Below, piece by piece: positions 36,095 through 44,607 of a DNA stretch of 64,000 nucleotides. Each line of letters starts with the position of its first letter. Position 1 is the first letter of the stretch. The DNA comes from Arthrobacter sp. SLBN-100 (GTDB lineage: Bacteria > Actinomycetota > Actinomycetes > Actinomycetales > Micrococcaceae). Both the position numbers and the translations under genes were made by a program. The DNA lies in the NCBI RefSeq assembly GCF_006715305.1, contig NZ_VFMY01000001.1, positions 744,001 to 808,000 on the forward strand, written 5' to 3'. The notes below the pieces were generated by a model, which saw only the letters and a list, made by a program, of their open reading frames with translations, was not told where the DNA came from and did not search any database.

Positions 36095-37166
36095 TGCCCA
36101 CACTTTTCATTGCAGTCTCCAGCCCCTCGTCCAAGGCGCTGGTGTCCCCGGTGACCATCCCCGGAAGCAGGCCCCGCGGATCCGGGGCGAGGAACGCCAC
36201 AGCGGCCACAAACCGCTCCCGCAGTTCCTTGGCCGACTCCTGCAGGACGGGCGAACCGGTGGCTTTTCCTGGTCCCGACGATGCAGTCAACATGCCGGCT
36301 TCCTCCCTCCCCGGATCTGCTGGCCGGAGTTTCCCGGCGGCACGCACAAGCTGTCCCGGCACCACTGTTCCCCAGGCGCCGCCGCCCGTCACCAGCAGTT
36401 GCGCCCGGGTGCGCAGCAGGACACCTCCTGTGCTGACGTCCCGGGTCCAAACAGCTACCGACCAGCGTGCAGGCGTGCCCGCCTGGTTCGGCGGGTTCAA
36501 GGCACGCGGCGCTCCTGCCACCTCCACCACGGCCACCACTGACTTGCCTGACGAGATCGCGGCTGCCAGCGGGCCTTCGTGGCGCTGGGTGGACGCGACT
36601 GCCGAGTGTGCTGCCGCGGTGGCTGCCAGCAGCAGCGCCACCGCCATGGTGGTCAGGAAGCTCCGCCGTGCAGGTTTACGCCGGCTTCCGGTTACTGACA
36701 GCCTGCGGGCTTTCCACGCCCGCCGCAGCAGTACCGCCGCAAGCACCAGCAATACGCAGCAGAGGCCGGCCAGTGCCATGGGATGCAGCCAGAGCCCGGC
36801 GACGGCAGCACCCCAGACGCAAGCCGCAGGCAGGGCCAGCCGAACGTCGGTGCGCCGGCGGGGTGCTTCGTCTCCGCCCGAATCTGCTTCCTGGGCCGCT
36901 TTTGTGTTGCCGGCGGTAAAGCGGGCGGACTGCGTGGCCCAGTAGTTGCGCAGGGCTTCGTTGAGGCCCCGGCGGCCGGACGGCGTCCGGAGGCCCCGAC
37001 CCCTCGCCGCGGTGCGCTCCTGTGCCCCAGCCCCCTCGGCGACGTCCGGGCCCTCCCCTGTTCCTGGGCGTCGCGCCCCCTCCGCCGGAGCCGCATACCC
37101 TCGGACGGCTGACTCTACATACCGGCTCCACGGGCTGGTGCCTGTCCCGTGTGTCCGGCTACCCAT
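34983..37166 (-). CDS. comEC: ComEC/Rec2-family DNA internalisation protein with aberrant C-terminus
   Basis: 727 residues. After a low-complexity basic N-terminus of about 100 residues come membrane segments, the DUF4131-like soluble part (residues about 180-310), and the Competence membrane domain with MTHLTAVSGANCSLVLGALLLA and many later helices. There is no C-terminal beta-lactamase-like domain, as in many actinobacteria. ComEC forms the inner-membrane channel for single-stranded DNA uptake. From about residue 677 the frame leaves comEC sequence and translates holA debris out of frame (PGRADLPWTPGAGCRPGAVP and on to KGRG), so about 50 residues are foreign. Follows comEA with a 45-bp gap. 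Confidence 0.88.
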   Translation of the reverse strand: MGSRTHGTGTSPWSRYVESAVRGYAAPAEGARRPGTGEGPDVAEGAGAQERTAARGRGLRTPSGRRGLNEALRNYWATQSARFTAGNTKAAQEADSGGDEAPRRRTDVRLALPAACVWGAAVAGLWLHPMALAGLCCVLLVLAAVLLRRAWKARRLSVTGSRRKPARRSFLTTMAVALLLAATAAAHSAVASTQRHEGPLAAAISSGKSVVAVVEVAGAPRALNPPNQAGTPARWSVAVWTRDVSTGGVLLRTRAQLLVTGGGAWGTVVPGQLVRAAGKLRPADPGREEAGMLTASSGPGKATGSPVLQESAKELRERFVAAVAFLAPDPRGLLPGMVTGDTSALDEGLETAMKSVGMTHLTAVSGANCSLVLGALLLACRRFHLPRVPAAALAVAGLGLFVLLVGPDASVLRAALMGAVAVASLAGGRTGRGLSFLCLAVIGLLLADPGLGSSFGFLLSVLATLGIIVLGRRIVDWTPRFVPRWAAAAVAVPLSAQLLCGPVTVVLQPQFSTYSLLANVMASPLVAPVTLLGTAAVPLVVLVPWAATVLIAVAGTFSAGVAATARFAAQLPGAVLPWPEGVAGVLTMLFLSLLTFGAVWAAARPHRLLRPVMAAHLHTVALIGLLEGYAARTLRQLHTDTRPVRGPRFRQGRNAGLDRAAGHGRLAYSTKISGSKPGRADLPWTPGAGCRPGAVPGRGSPGHETARGYQKGRPARSGLPAPEKGRG

Positions 37167-37211
37167 GTCGGCGCCTGGCCACGGACGTCCTCATCGCATT
37201 TCTCCTTCGCC

Positions 37212-38132
37212 TCATATGGTTACCAGCGGGAGCAGAGCTTCAAGCATTTTTGGGCCGACGCCGTCAATGGCATCCAATTCCTCCACCGCCTTGAATGGTC
37301 CGTGTTCCTTGCGCCAGTCCACGATGCGCTGTGCCAGGACGGGGCCCACCTTCGGTAAGCCATCCAGTTCCTCCACCCCGGCCGTATTCAAGTTGACCTT
37401 CGAACCTGGCGTCCCCCCACCCCCGTCCGGAGAAGCACCCGCCTCCGGCGCTCCTGATTCAATGGCATTGCCCGGCAGCGGCTCGCCCTGCCGCGGAACA
37501 TGGATCTTTTGCCCGTCCTCCACCACGGCGGCCAGGTTAAGGCGGTCCGGGTCGGAGCCGGGACTTCCTCCTCCTGCTGCGGCAATTGCGTCGTGCACCC
37601 GGCTCCCTGCCGGCAACTGCACTACCCCCGGCCGCAAAACCGCACCGGCAACGTGGACCACCACGTTGCCGGCCGAGGCGCTTTCCTGCGTTCCGGACGG
37701 TGTTCCAGACGGCGGACCAGCCCGGCTCCCGCCTCCGTTGTCCTCACCCGATCCGCTGTCCTCACCAGCCGCGGCTGTGGTTTCCGGGCTCACGCCGCTC
37801 AGGGGAAGGATCTCGGGCCGCCCGGAGGCCGCCTGCCACCAGAACCAGGCACCGGCAGCGACAGCGAAGATCCCCAGGAGCACGGCCAGCCGCAGGCCGA
37901 GGCGCCAGCGGATCGCCGGGCCCACATCGGACAGAGCCGTGGCCTCCATTGCATCGGCGGCAGTGACACCACTTGGGTTTCCGCCTGCCGGATCATGCGC
38001 ACCCCGGTATTCGAAGGCAGGCTGCCCGTCCTCCCCGAGGAGGAGCCCGCGGGGGTTGCTGCCCACGGTGGCCTCCAGCCGGTTCCTGGCGTGGCGCGCC
38101 TGCTGACCTGCTCCAGCATCCCGGCGTGACAT
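37212..38132 (-). CDS. comEA: ComEA-type DNA receptor (SLBB and helix-hairpin-helix domains)
   Basis: 306 residues from ATG 38132; an upstream in-frame Met at 38159 is less likely. A cytoplasmic N-terminus of about 75 residues, one membrane segment (LGLRLAVLLGIFAVAAGAWFWW), a Ser/Gly/Glu linker, a SLBB domain (VVVHVAGAVLRPGVVQLPAG) and a C-terminal double helix-hairpin-helix (VNLNTAGVEELDGLPKVGPV and IDGVGPKMLEALLPLV) define ComEA. It binds double-stranded DNA outside the membrane and hands it to ComEC, encoded next. The pair suggests competence potential. Confidence 0.92.
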   Translation of the reverse strand: MSRRDAGAGQQARHARNRLEATVGSNPRGLLLGEDGQPAFEYRGAHDPAGGNPSGVTAADAMEATALSDVGPAIRWRLGLRLAVLLGIFAVAAGAWFWWQAASGRPEILPLSGVSPETTAAAGEDSGSGEDNGGGSRAGPPSGTPSGTQESASAGNVVVHVAGAVLRPGVVQLPAGSRVHDAIAAAGGGSPGSDPDRLNLAAVVEDGQKIHVPRQGEPLPGNAIESGAPEAGASPDGGGGTPGSKVNLNTAGVEELDGLPKVGPVLAQRIVDWRKEHGPFKAVEELDAIDGVGPKMLEALLPLVTI

Positions 38133-38201
38133 ACACCCCACGCTAGGGACAGGCGGCACCCCGGCAACAGGGCAGGAACCGGCTATGTGGAAACAAGGCC
38201 G

Positions 38202-39212
38202 CTACCCGGCGTGGCCACCGATGGTACTCCCACCCACACTGCTGCTGGCCCCGACGATGACGGCAAGAACGCCAAGCCCCGCATGCGCCGCGAGCACGGC
38301 GGGAAGTGAGCTGATCTGGGCAGGAGGACAGCGCGGCAGCGCCACTGCCAGCCGTGCAGCAAGGCTCTCCGCCTCCACCGGGTTTCCGAAATGGTGGACG
38401 GCAAGCCGCACTCCGTCCGTTCGGGACGAAGCGTCAGCGGCCACGATCTCCTCCAGCCGGGCTACTGCCTTGGCAGCGGACCGGACCTTTTCCAACGGTA
38501 CGATCTTGCCGTCGTCGACCGCCAGGATGGGTTTGATGGCCAGCATGGTTCCCCACAGCGAAGCTGCGGCCCCGATCCGCCCGCCACGCCGGAGCTGCTC
38601 CAGACTGGGAACGTAGAAATAGACCTTGGTACTGGCTGCCTGGGCCGCCGCCACAGCGGCCACTACCCCTGCCTCGGCGCCTTCCGCCGCGGTGCGCACA
38701 CTTTCCTGCACCGCCATCCCGAGGGCCATGCCCACAGTTGCGGAGTCGACCACTTCCACGTGAATGCCCACCCGGGCTGCCGCAAGGCGCGCGGCGTCCG
38801 CCGTCCCGGACAGGCCACCGGAAATATGGACGGAGACAACGGCCTCATAGCCCCGGCGCTGGGCGGCGAGATAGGCCTGCTCAAACTGCCCGGGCGAGGG
38901 CCGGGACGTCCTCACGGAAGTCCCGCTGGCCAAGGCCAGGGCGATAGTCTCCGAGATGTCGTCCTCGCCCTCGCCGTAGATCTCATCGCCCACCATCACA
39001 GGCATGGGGATCACGGTCAGGCGCCCGTCGCCGCTGAGCCCTGCCGTCCAGTCAGCCGGCAAGGCGGCTGCGGAATCGGTGACCACGGCAGTACGTACGA
39101 CGGCGACCGGCGGGGTAGCTGCACTGTCCCGCCTGGCGGCGTCCTGCTTGGCGCGCATTGCGGCCAGGCGGGCGCGGATCCACGGCCAAGCTGCTGGGTC
39201 GCGGTTGGGCAA
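38202..39212 (-). CDS. DegV family fatty-acid-binding protein
   Basis: 336 residues. The EDD fold is recognised by VVTDSAAALPADW, TSRPSPGQFEQAYLAA, VSVHISGGLSGTADAARLAA and VVDSATVGMALG. The Ser in HISGGLSGT contacts the fatty-acid carboxylate. DegV proteins deliver fatty acids, in some bacteria to fatty acid kinase FakA. About 40 residues precede the domain, more than usual. It follows leuS after a terminator hairpin and precedes comEA. Confidence 0.88.
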   Translation of the reverse strand: MPNRDPAAWPWIRARLAAMRAKQDAARRDSAATPPVAVVRTAVVTDSAAALPADWTAGLSGDGRLTVIPMPVMVGDEIYGEGEDDISETIALALASGTSVRTSRPSPGQFEQAYLAAQRRGYEAVVSVHISGGLSGTADAARLAAARVGIHVEVVDSATVGMALGMAVQESVRTAAEGAEAGVVAAVAAAQAASTKVYFYVPSLEQLRRGGRIGAAASLWGTMLAIKPILAVDDGKIVPLEKVRSAAKAVARLEEIVAADASSRTDGVRLAVHHFGNPVEAESLAARLAVALPRCPPAQISSLPAVLAAHAGLGVLAVIVGASSSVGGSTIGGHAG

Positions 39213-39232
39213 GGTGCCTCCTGGAGGTCAAA

Positions 39233-39260
39233 CAGGCCGCCGGAGGTCTCCGGCGGCCTG
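39233..39260 (-). terminator. leuS terminator hairpin
   Basis: Arms CAGGCCGCCGGAG and CTCCGGCGGCCTG are fully complementary around GT, giving about 11 usable pairs and a small loop, followed by TTTGACC on the minus strand. Lies between the leuS stop and degV. Confidence 0.8.
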
Positions 39261-39266
39261 GTCCGG

Positions 39267-41792
39267 CTAGGCCGGGACGATGTTGACCAGTTTAGGGGCG
39301 CGGACGATGACGGTGCGGATGCCACGGCCGTCAAGGGCCCGCTGGACGTTGTCCGAGGCCAGCGCCAGTTCCCGCAGCTGGTCCTCGGAGACCTCTGGGG
39401 AGACCTCAAGCCTGTCCCGCACCTTGCCCTGGACCTGCACAACGGCGGTGACGGTGTCCTGGACCAGGAGGGAAGCGTCGTGGGCCGGCCACCCGGCGTT
39501 GGCCACCGATGCCGGATGTCCCAGGACGTTCCACATGTCCTCGGCCGTGTAGGGGGCGAAGAGGCTCAGGATTACCGCAACAGCCTCCGTTGCCTCCCGC
39601 ACTGCCGGGTCGGCACCGCCTGCACCGGAGTCGATGGCCTTGCGGGTGGCATTGACCAGCTCCATCAGCTTGGCCACCACCACGTTGAACTTGTTGGCGT
39701 CCAGCAGTTCCGCTGCGTCGGCGATGGTCCGGTGCGTCACGGACCGCAGCGCGCGGTCACCGGTGGTGACGTCGACGCCGGGCGCGCCCGATACGTCCTG
39801 GGCGAGGCGCCAGGCGCGGGCCAGGAACTTTGCCGAGCCGGAGGGTGAAACATCGGCCCAGTCGACGTCGTCCTCGGGCGGGGACGCGAAGATCATGGTG
39901 AGCCGGACGGCGTCCACGCCAAACTTGTCCAGCTGCTCGCCGAGGTCCACGCCATTGCCCAGGGACTTGCTCATAGCTTTGCCGCCGTTGAGTACCTGGC
40001 CCTGGTTAAGAAGGGCGCTGAAGGGCTCGTCGGCGTTGATCATGCCGAGGTCGTGGATGACCTTGGTGAAGAACCGGGCGTACAGCAGGTGCAGGATGGC
40101 GTGCTCAACGCCGCCCACGTACTGGCCCACGGGCATCCAGTCGTTGATCTTGTCGGGGTCGAACGGACCCTCCGTGTAATCCGGCGAGACGAAACGCAGG
40201 AAGTACCACGATGAGTCGACGAAGGTGTCCATGGTGTCGGTGTCCCGCTTGGCCGGGCCATGGCAGGACGGGCATTCCACGTTGACCCACGCTTCGGCAG
40301 CCGCCAGGGGCGAGGTGCCCTTCGGCGACAGGTCCTCGCCGCGCAGGTCCGATGGCAGCGTGACGGGCAGTTGCTCGTCAGGAACCGGAACCTCGCCGCA
40401 GGACGGGCAGTGGATGATCGGAATGGGGGTTCCCCAGAAGCGCTGGCGGCTCAGCAGCCAGTCACGCAGGCGGAAGTTCACAAACTTCTCACCGGTGCCC
40501 TGGCGTTCCAGGATGGCAATCGCGGCGGGGATGGCCTCGGCCTTGGGCAGCCCGTCCAGGTCTCCGGAGTTGATCAGCGTCCCCTCCCCTGCCGTGGCGG
40601 TGCCGGACACCGCAGGGTCTTCCTCGCCTGTGTCCAGGACAGCCCGAACGGGCAGGTCGAACTTGCGGGCGAAGTCCAGGTCGCGCTGGTCATGGGCGGG
40701 CACGGCCATGATGGCGCCGGTGCCGTAGTCAGCCAGGACGTAGTCCGCTGCCCAGACAGGCAATTTCTCCCCGTTCAAGGGGTTGATGGCGTACCGGCCG
40801 GTGAAGACGCCGGTCTTCTCCCGTTCTGTGGACTGCCGTTCGATCTCCGTGAGCGCCTTGACCTGCTCGCGGTATTCGTCCAGGGCTGCGGCGTGCTCCT
40901 CTGTGACGAGCTCGACGGCGAGCGGCGCGTCCGCGGCCACCACAAAGAACGTTGCGCCATACAGGGTGTCCGGACGCGTGGTGAAGACAGTGACCTCTTT
41001 GGCGGGCTTGCCGCCGTCGGCCTCGATCACGAAGTTGACGTGCGCTCCCTCGGAGCGTCCGATCCAGTTCTTCTGCATGGCGAGGACGCGCTCGGGCCAG
41101 TGGCCTCGCAGTTCGTCCATGTCATCGAGCAGGCGGTCGGCGTATTCGGTGATCTTGAAGTACCACTGGTTGAGGGACTTCTTGGTGACGGTGGTGCCGC
41201 AGCGCTCGCAGGCGCCGTTGACTACCTGCTCGTTGGCCAGCACGGTCTGGTCCTTGGGGCACCAGTTGACCGGTGAGTCCTTCCGGTACGCCAGTCCGCG
41301 CTCATAGAAGCGCTTAAACAGCCACTGGGTCCAGCGGTAGTACCCCGGGTCCGAGGTATGCAGCCGGCGGGACCAGTCAGCGGAGATGGCGTAGCGCTTG
41401 AAGGACGCGGCCTGCGTATCGATGTTGGCGTAGGTCCACTCGCTGGGGTGCGCATTGCGCTTGATCGCGGCGTTCTCGGCCGGCAGGCCAAAGGAATCCC
41501 AGCCGATCGGGTGGAGGACATCGTACCCCTGCTGACGCAGGTAGCGGGCCACCACGTCGCCCATCGCGAAGGCTTCCGCGTGGCCCATGTGCAGGTCGCC
41601 GGACGGGTAGGGGAACATGTCCAGCACATAGCGCCGCTCCCGGGACCCGTCGTCGACAGGCGTGAAAACCTTGAGGTCCTCCCACACCTGCGGCCACTTG
41701 GCCTCCATGGCGGCAAAGCTGTAGGTGCCCTCCTCAGGCACCTCCGCCGACACTGCTGCTGTTCCGGTCTCTGTCTCCGGCTGAACGCCCAC
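39267..41792 (-). CDS. leuS: leucyl-tRNA synthetase
   Basis: 841 residues from GTG 41792, which has AGAGGG 5 nt upstream; the frame is open to GTG 41879, but that start abuts the terminator stem. Class Ia synthetase with the HIGH-type motif ([14 protein letters not shown]), the CP1 editing domain in the middle, zinc-type cysteines ([22 protein letters not shown]) and KMSKS-type [11 protein letters not shown]. Upstream lie a leucine leader peptide and an intrinsic terminator, so expression should rise when charged leucyl-tRNA falls. Divergent from the PEP-utilising enzyme gene. Confidence 0.96.
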   Translation of the reverse strand: MGVQPETETGTAAVSAEVPEEGTYSFAAMEAKWPQVWEDLKVFTPVDDGSRERRYVLDMFPYPSGDLHMGHAEAFAMGDVVARYLRQQGYDVLHPIGWDSFGLPAENAAIKRNAHPSEWTYANIDTQAASFKRYAISADWSRRLHTSDPGYYRWTQWLFKRFYERGLAYRKDSPVNWCPKDQTVLANEQVVNGACERCGTTVTKKSLNQWYFKITEYADRLLDDMDELRGHWPERVLAMQKNWIGRSEGAHVNFVIEADGGKPAKEVTVFTTRPDTLYGATFFVVAADAPLAVELVTEEHAAALDEYREQVKALTEIERQSTEREKTGVFTGRYAINPLNGEKLPVWAADYVLADYGTGAIMAVPAHDQRDLDFARKFDLPVRAVLDTGEEDPAVSGTATAGEGTLINSGDLDGLPKAEAIPAAIAILERQGTGEKFVNFRLRDWLLSRQRFWGTPIPIIHCPSCGEVPVPDEQLPVTLPSDLRGEDLSPKGTSPLAAAEAWVNVECPSCHGPAKRDTDTMDTFVDSSWYFLRFVSPDYTEGPFDPDKINDWMPVGQYVGGVEHAILHLLYARFFTKVIHDLGMINADEPFSALLNQGQVLNGGKAMSKSLGNGVDLGEQLDKFGVDAVRLTMIFASPPEDDVDWADVSPSGSAKFLARAWRLAQDVSGAPGVDVTTGDRALRSVTHRTIADAAELLDANKFNVVVAKLMELVNATRKAIDSGAGGADPAVREATEAVAVILSLFAPYTAEDMWNVLGHPASVANAGWPAHDASLLVQDTVTAVVQVQGKVRDRLEVSPEVSEDQLRELALASDNVQRALDGRGIRTVIVRAPKLVNIVPA

Positions 41793-41881
41793 TGCTGCCC
41801 TCTTCTGTTCTGTTACGGCATCTGTGCTGCCATAACGGCCTGATCCTCCTGCTGACGGCCGGGAAAGACGCCCGGACACAC

Positions 41882-41906
41882 AAAAGCCCCTCGCCAGGGA
41901 GGGGCT
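41882..41906 (-). terminator. leuS attenuator terminator
   Basis: On the minus strand AGCCCCTC, loop of 6, GAGGGGCT, TTTT: a classic intrinsic terminator placed 37 nt after the leader-peptide stop and 90 nt before the leuS start. Between leader and terminator lies a second possible hairpin (GCCGC / GCGGC with inner TCCG / CGGA) that overlaps the terminator's flank and could act in antitermination. Confidence 0.85.
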
Positions 41907-41942
41907 GCCGCACGGTTATCCGTTGTTTCGGACGCCGGGCGG

Positions 41943-41969
41943 CTAACTAAGCAGAAGGATCGCACGCAT
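41943..41969 (-). CDS. leuS leader peptide, MRAILLLS
   Basis: ATG 41969, codons cgt gcg atc ctt ctg ctt agt, stop TAG 41943. Three consecutive Leu codons (after an Ile) in eight, upstream of leucyl-tRNA synthetase and followed by an intrinsic terminator. TAAAGT ends 6 nt before the ATG and there is no SD, so the transcript is probably leaderless, exactly as for the leuA leader (MRAELLLLS...). The shared start MRA-x-LLL..S suggests common ancestry or common constraint. Confidence 0.78.
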   Translation of the reverse strand: MRAILLLS

Positions 41970-41975
41970 GACACC

Positions 41976-41981
41976 ACTTTA
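41976..41981 (-). promoter_or_regulatory. -10 element of the leuS leader transcript
   Basis: TAAAGT on the minus strand, fitting TAnnnT, ends 6 nt before the leader ATG. Spacing matches that upstream of the leuA leader. No clear -35. Confidence 0.5.
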
Positions 41982-42083
41982 GCGCAAACCGCGGCCCGGC
42001 TGGGCTCCAGGCCTGTACCGGGCCACGCGGACTTAACTAGACTTTAGCCAGGCCGCCCGGCCCCTGATCCGGCAGGTGACTCC

Positions 42084-44384
42084 ATGAGTGACGATACGGG
42101 TAATGACGCAGGTCATGACCTGCCCTTTCCTCCGCTCGGCGGGCCCCCTGCACTGGACCGGGAAGCAGCGGGGGGTAAGGCGGCGGCACTGTCAGCCCTG
42201 CTCGCGGCAGGCTTCCCCGTTCCGCCAGGCTTCGTTGTCACCCGCGCAGCGATGTTGGACGGCTGCGTGCGCGTCGACTGGGCGTTGCGCCTGCAGACGG
42301 CCGCCCTTGCCGCCGGCCCCGGCCCATATGCGGTGCGCTCCTCCGCAGCCGCCGAAGATCTTCCGGGTGCTTCCTACGCCGGGATGTACGAGAGCTACCT
42401 GGGCGTGGACGCCGATGGGCTTGCTTCGGCCGTGGACCGCTGCTTCGAGTCCGCGAAGGCCGACCGGGTTCGGGCATACCAGGAGTCCATCGAAAATATT
42501 GACGCCGGGAGGATGCCGGGCAGCGGCCGGATGGCAGTCCTGGTTCAGCAGATGGTGGAGGCGGCAGCAGCCGGCGTGGCGTTCACAGCCAACCCCCTGA
42601 CCGGCGCCCGCGACGAAACGGTGGTTTCCGCCGTCGTGGGGCTTGGGGAGAACCTCGTGGGAGGGTCGGAAAGCGGCGAGGAGTGGATTGCGCGCGGCGG
42701 ACTGGTCAGCCGGCGGCGCGGTGCCGAAGCGGTCCTGACGAAGGAAAGCGCGACGGCGGTGGCCGACGCCTCCCGGAACGTTGCCACTCATTTTGGGACG
42801 CCTCAGGATGTCGAGTGGGCACTGGACGCCTCCGGGCACGTCCATATCCTCCAGGCACGGCCCATGACGGCAGTTCCGGAACCGGTCACCTGGGAGCCGC
42901 CGGGGAAAGGCGTCTGGCTCCGGAACTTCCGGCTGGGCGAATGGTTGCCCGAACCTGTAACGCCGCTGTTCATGGAATGGATCGTGCCGGTTATCGACGC
43001 CGGGTACCACCAGGCGGTCACCCGTTCCGCCGGCATCAGCATCCCTATGGGACATGCGGCGGTCAACGGCTGGTATTACATTGCTCCGCCTGGCCCGATG
43101 GCACTCCCCCATCTTTTGTTCGGCGGCAGCCTGCGCCCGCTGCCCTATATCTTCAATTCCGTGTTCCGGCCCATGGTGGATCCGGCCGGAGCCGACCGTG
43201 CCGTGCTTCGCGGCCTGGAGCACGAATGGCGGAGTGTGTGCCTCCGTGGCTACAGGAGGCTGGCAGCCGCAGAGGGGATCGACGTCGGAACGGCCAACCT
43301 GCCGGAACTCATCTCCCTGGTTGAGCAGGTAGCCCGGTCAGCAGGCGAATACCTCTGGTACTTCTCCGCGGCAGGTGGTGCCGCCTGGAAGATGGAGGCG
43401 GCGCTGGCCAGGTTCTGGCGCAGGCACCTGGCCGCTGCTCTGGCGGAACGGCAGCGGGAAACGCCGGAAGCCGAAGGTTACCAGGTGCTGCTCGGTGGCC
43501 TCCTGCCGCAGCCACCGGCACAGGTACCGCACGCCGTCTACAGCCTGGACTGGTACCACCCGACGGCGGGCGAAGAACAGCAGGGTCAAGGTGAGCGGGT
43601 TGGAGTGGGCCGCGGGGAGCGGGTACCGGTTGCCGCAGCAACGGCAATGGAACGGCGCCATGCAGCGGAGGCCGCCTGCCGTAAAGTGCTGCGGGGCACA
43701 CGTCACCTGCGCCGTTTCGACACGCTCCTTGCCGTCGCACAGCACTACGCGTTGCTGCGGGAGGACCAAGCGCGCGACTTCACCCTGGGCTGGCCGCTCC
43801 TGCGCCGGTGCGCCGCGCGGATGGGAATTCTCCTGCAGGAGTCAGGTGTCATCGGAAACCCGAATGACGTCTACTTCCTGACCCGGGCCGATCTTCGTAG
43901 CGGTGCGCCGCCGCAGGATGCTGCGGTCTCCCGGCGCCGCCAGGACTGGCTGCGGCAGCGGAAGCTCGATGCGCCGCTCACGCTCGGCACACTTCCCATC
44001 CTGGGCAACGCCTTTGACCGTCTGGCGGATGCCGCACGCAGTACACGCGACACGCCGGCAGGTTCCCTTCGTGGCCACCCGGCCAGTCCTGGCCGCGCCC
44101 GTGGACGCGTACGAATGGTGGACGGTCCAGCCGATTTTTCGAACTTCCAGCCGGGCGAGGTGCTCGTGGCCAAGGCAACGGCACCGGCGTGGACCCCGCT
44201 GTTCGCGTCCGCGGTGGCCGTGGTCACGGACACGGGCAACCTCGCCGCCCACGCCTCCCTCGTCGCCCGCGAGTACGGCATCCCCGCAGTGGTGGGAACC
44301 GGCAACGCCACCCAAATCCTCCGCACAGGGCAACTGGTAACAGTAGACGGCAACGCAGGAACGGTCGAAACCCACGAGGGGTGA
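42084..44384 (+). CDS. PEP-synthase / rifampin phosphotransferase-like enzyme
   Basis: 766 residues from ATG 42084 (AGGTGA 5 nt upstream). The N-terminal ATP-grasp domain of PEP synthases is clear: GGKAAALSALLAAGFPVPPGF, YAVRSSAAAEDLPGASYAGM and DVEWALDASGHVHILQARPM. A central domain of about 380 residues has no close signature known to me. The C-terminal swivelling domain carries the phosphohistidine in NLAAHASLVAREYGIPAVVG. The domain order matches rifampin phosphotransferases (Rph) and related antibiotic- or metabolite-phosphorylating enzymes rather than true PEP synthase, which has a TIM barrel last. It is about 100 residues shorter than typical Rph. Confidence 0.78.
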   Translation: MSDDTGNDAGHDLPFPPLGGPPALDREAAGGKAAALSALLAAGFPVPPGFVVTRAAMLDGCVRVDWALRLQTAALAAGPGPYAVRSSAAAEDLPGASYAGMYESYLGVDADGLASAVDRCFESAKADRVRAYQESIENIDAGRMPGSGRMAVLVQQMVEAAAAGVAFTANPLTGARDETVVSAVVGLGENLVGGSESGEEWIARGGLVSRRRGAEAVLTKESATAVADASRNVATHFGTPQDVEWALDASGHVHILQARPMTAVPEPVTWEPPGKGVWLRNFRLGEWLPEPVTPLFMEWIVPVIDAGYHQAVTRSAGISIPMGHAAVNGWYYIAPPGPMALPHLLFGGSLRPLPYIFNSVFRPMVDPAGADRAVLRGLEHEWRSVCLRGYRRLAAAEGIDVGTANLPELISLVEQVARSAGEYLWYFSAAGGAAWKMEAALARFWRRHLAAALAERQRETPEAEGYQVLLGGLLPQPPAQVPHAVYSLDWYHPTAGEEQQGQGERVGVGRGERVPVAAATAMERRHAAEAACRKVLRGTRHLRRFDTLLAVAQHYALLREDQARDFTLGWPLLRRCAARMGILLQESGVIGNPNDVYFLTRADLRSGAPPQDAAVSRRRQDWLRQRKLDAPLTLGTLPILGNAFDRLADAARSTRDTPAGSLRGHPASPGRARGRVRMVDGPADFSNFQPGEVLVAKATAPAWTPLFASAVAVVTDTGNLAAHASLVAREYGIPAVVGTGNATQILRTGQLVTVDGNAGTVETHEG

Positions 44385-44607
44385 GGTCCCGCAGCCGGAA
44401 CTAGAGGGTGGCCGGACGCGCGAGGAAGGCGGCCCCTGCCCCGCCCGTCCCCAGCTGCTCCCCACACTCGCAAGCTCGTGTCGGGGCCCTCGCAGCTGTG
44501 GGCCCCCCACGGGTGCTCACCACACCCGGGCGAGGGGCCGCCTTCCCCGCTTTTGGATCCCGCCTCCCTCGCGAAGGTGAGCAGGGGGCTACGTCACCGG
44601 TGCGGGA
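44385..44607. other. convergent intergenic region with inverted repeats
   Basis: A 223-bp gap between the converging PEP-utilising enzyme gene and glpK. It contains a 14-bp perfect inverted repeat (44424-44437 and 44533-44546) with 95 nt between arms, plus smaller inner hairpins such as GGGGCCC / GGGCCCC. Probably a two-way transcription stop. Confidence 0.6.
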
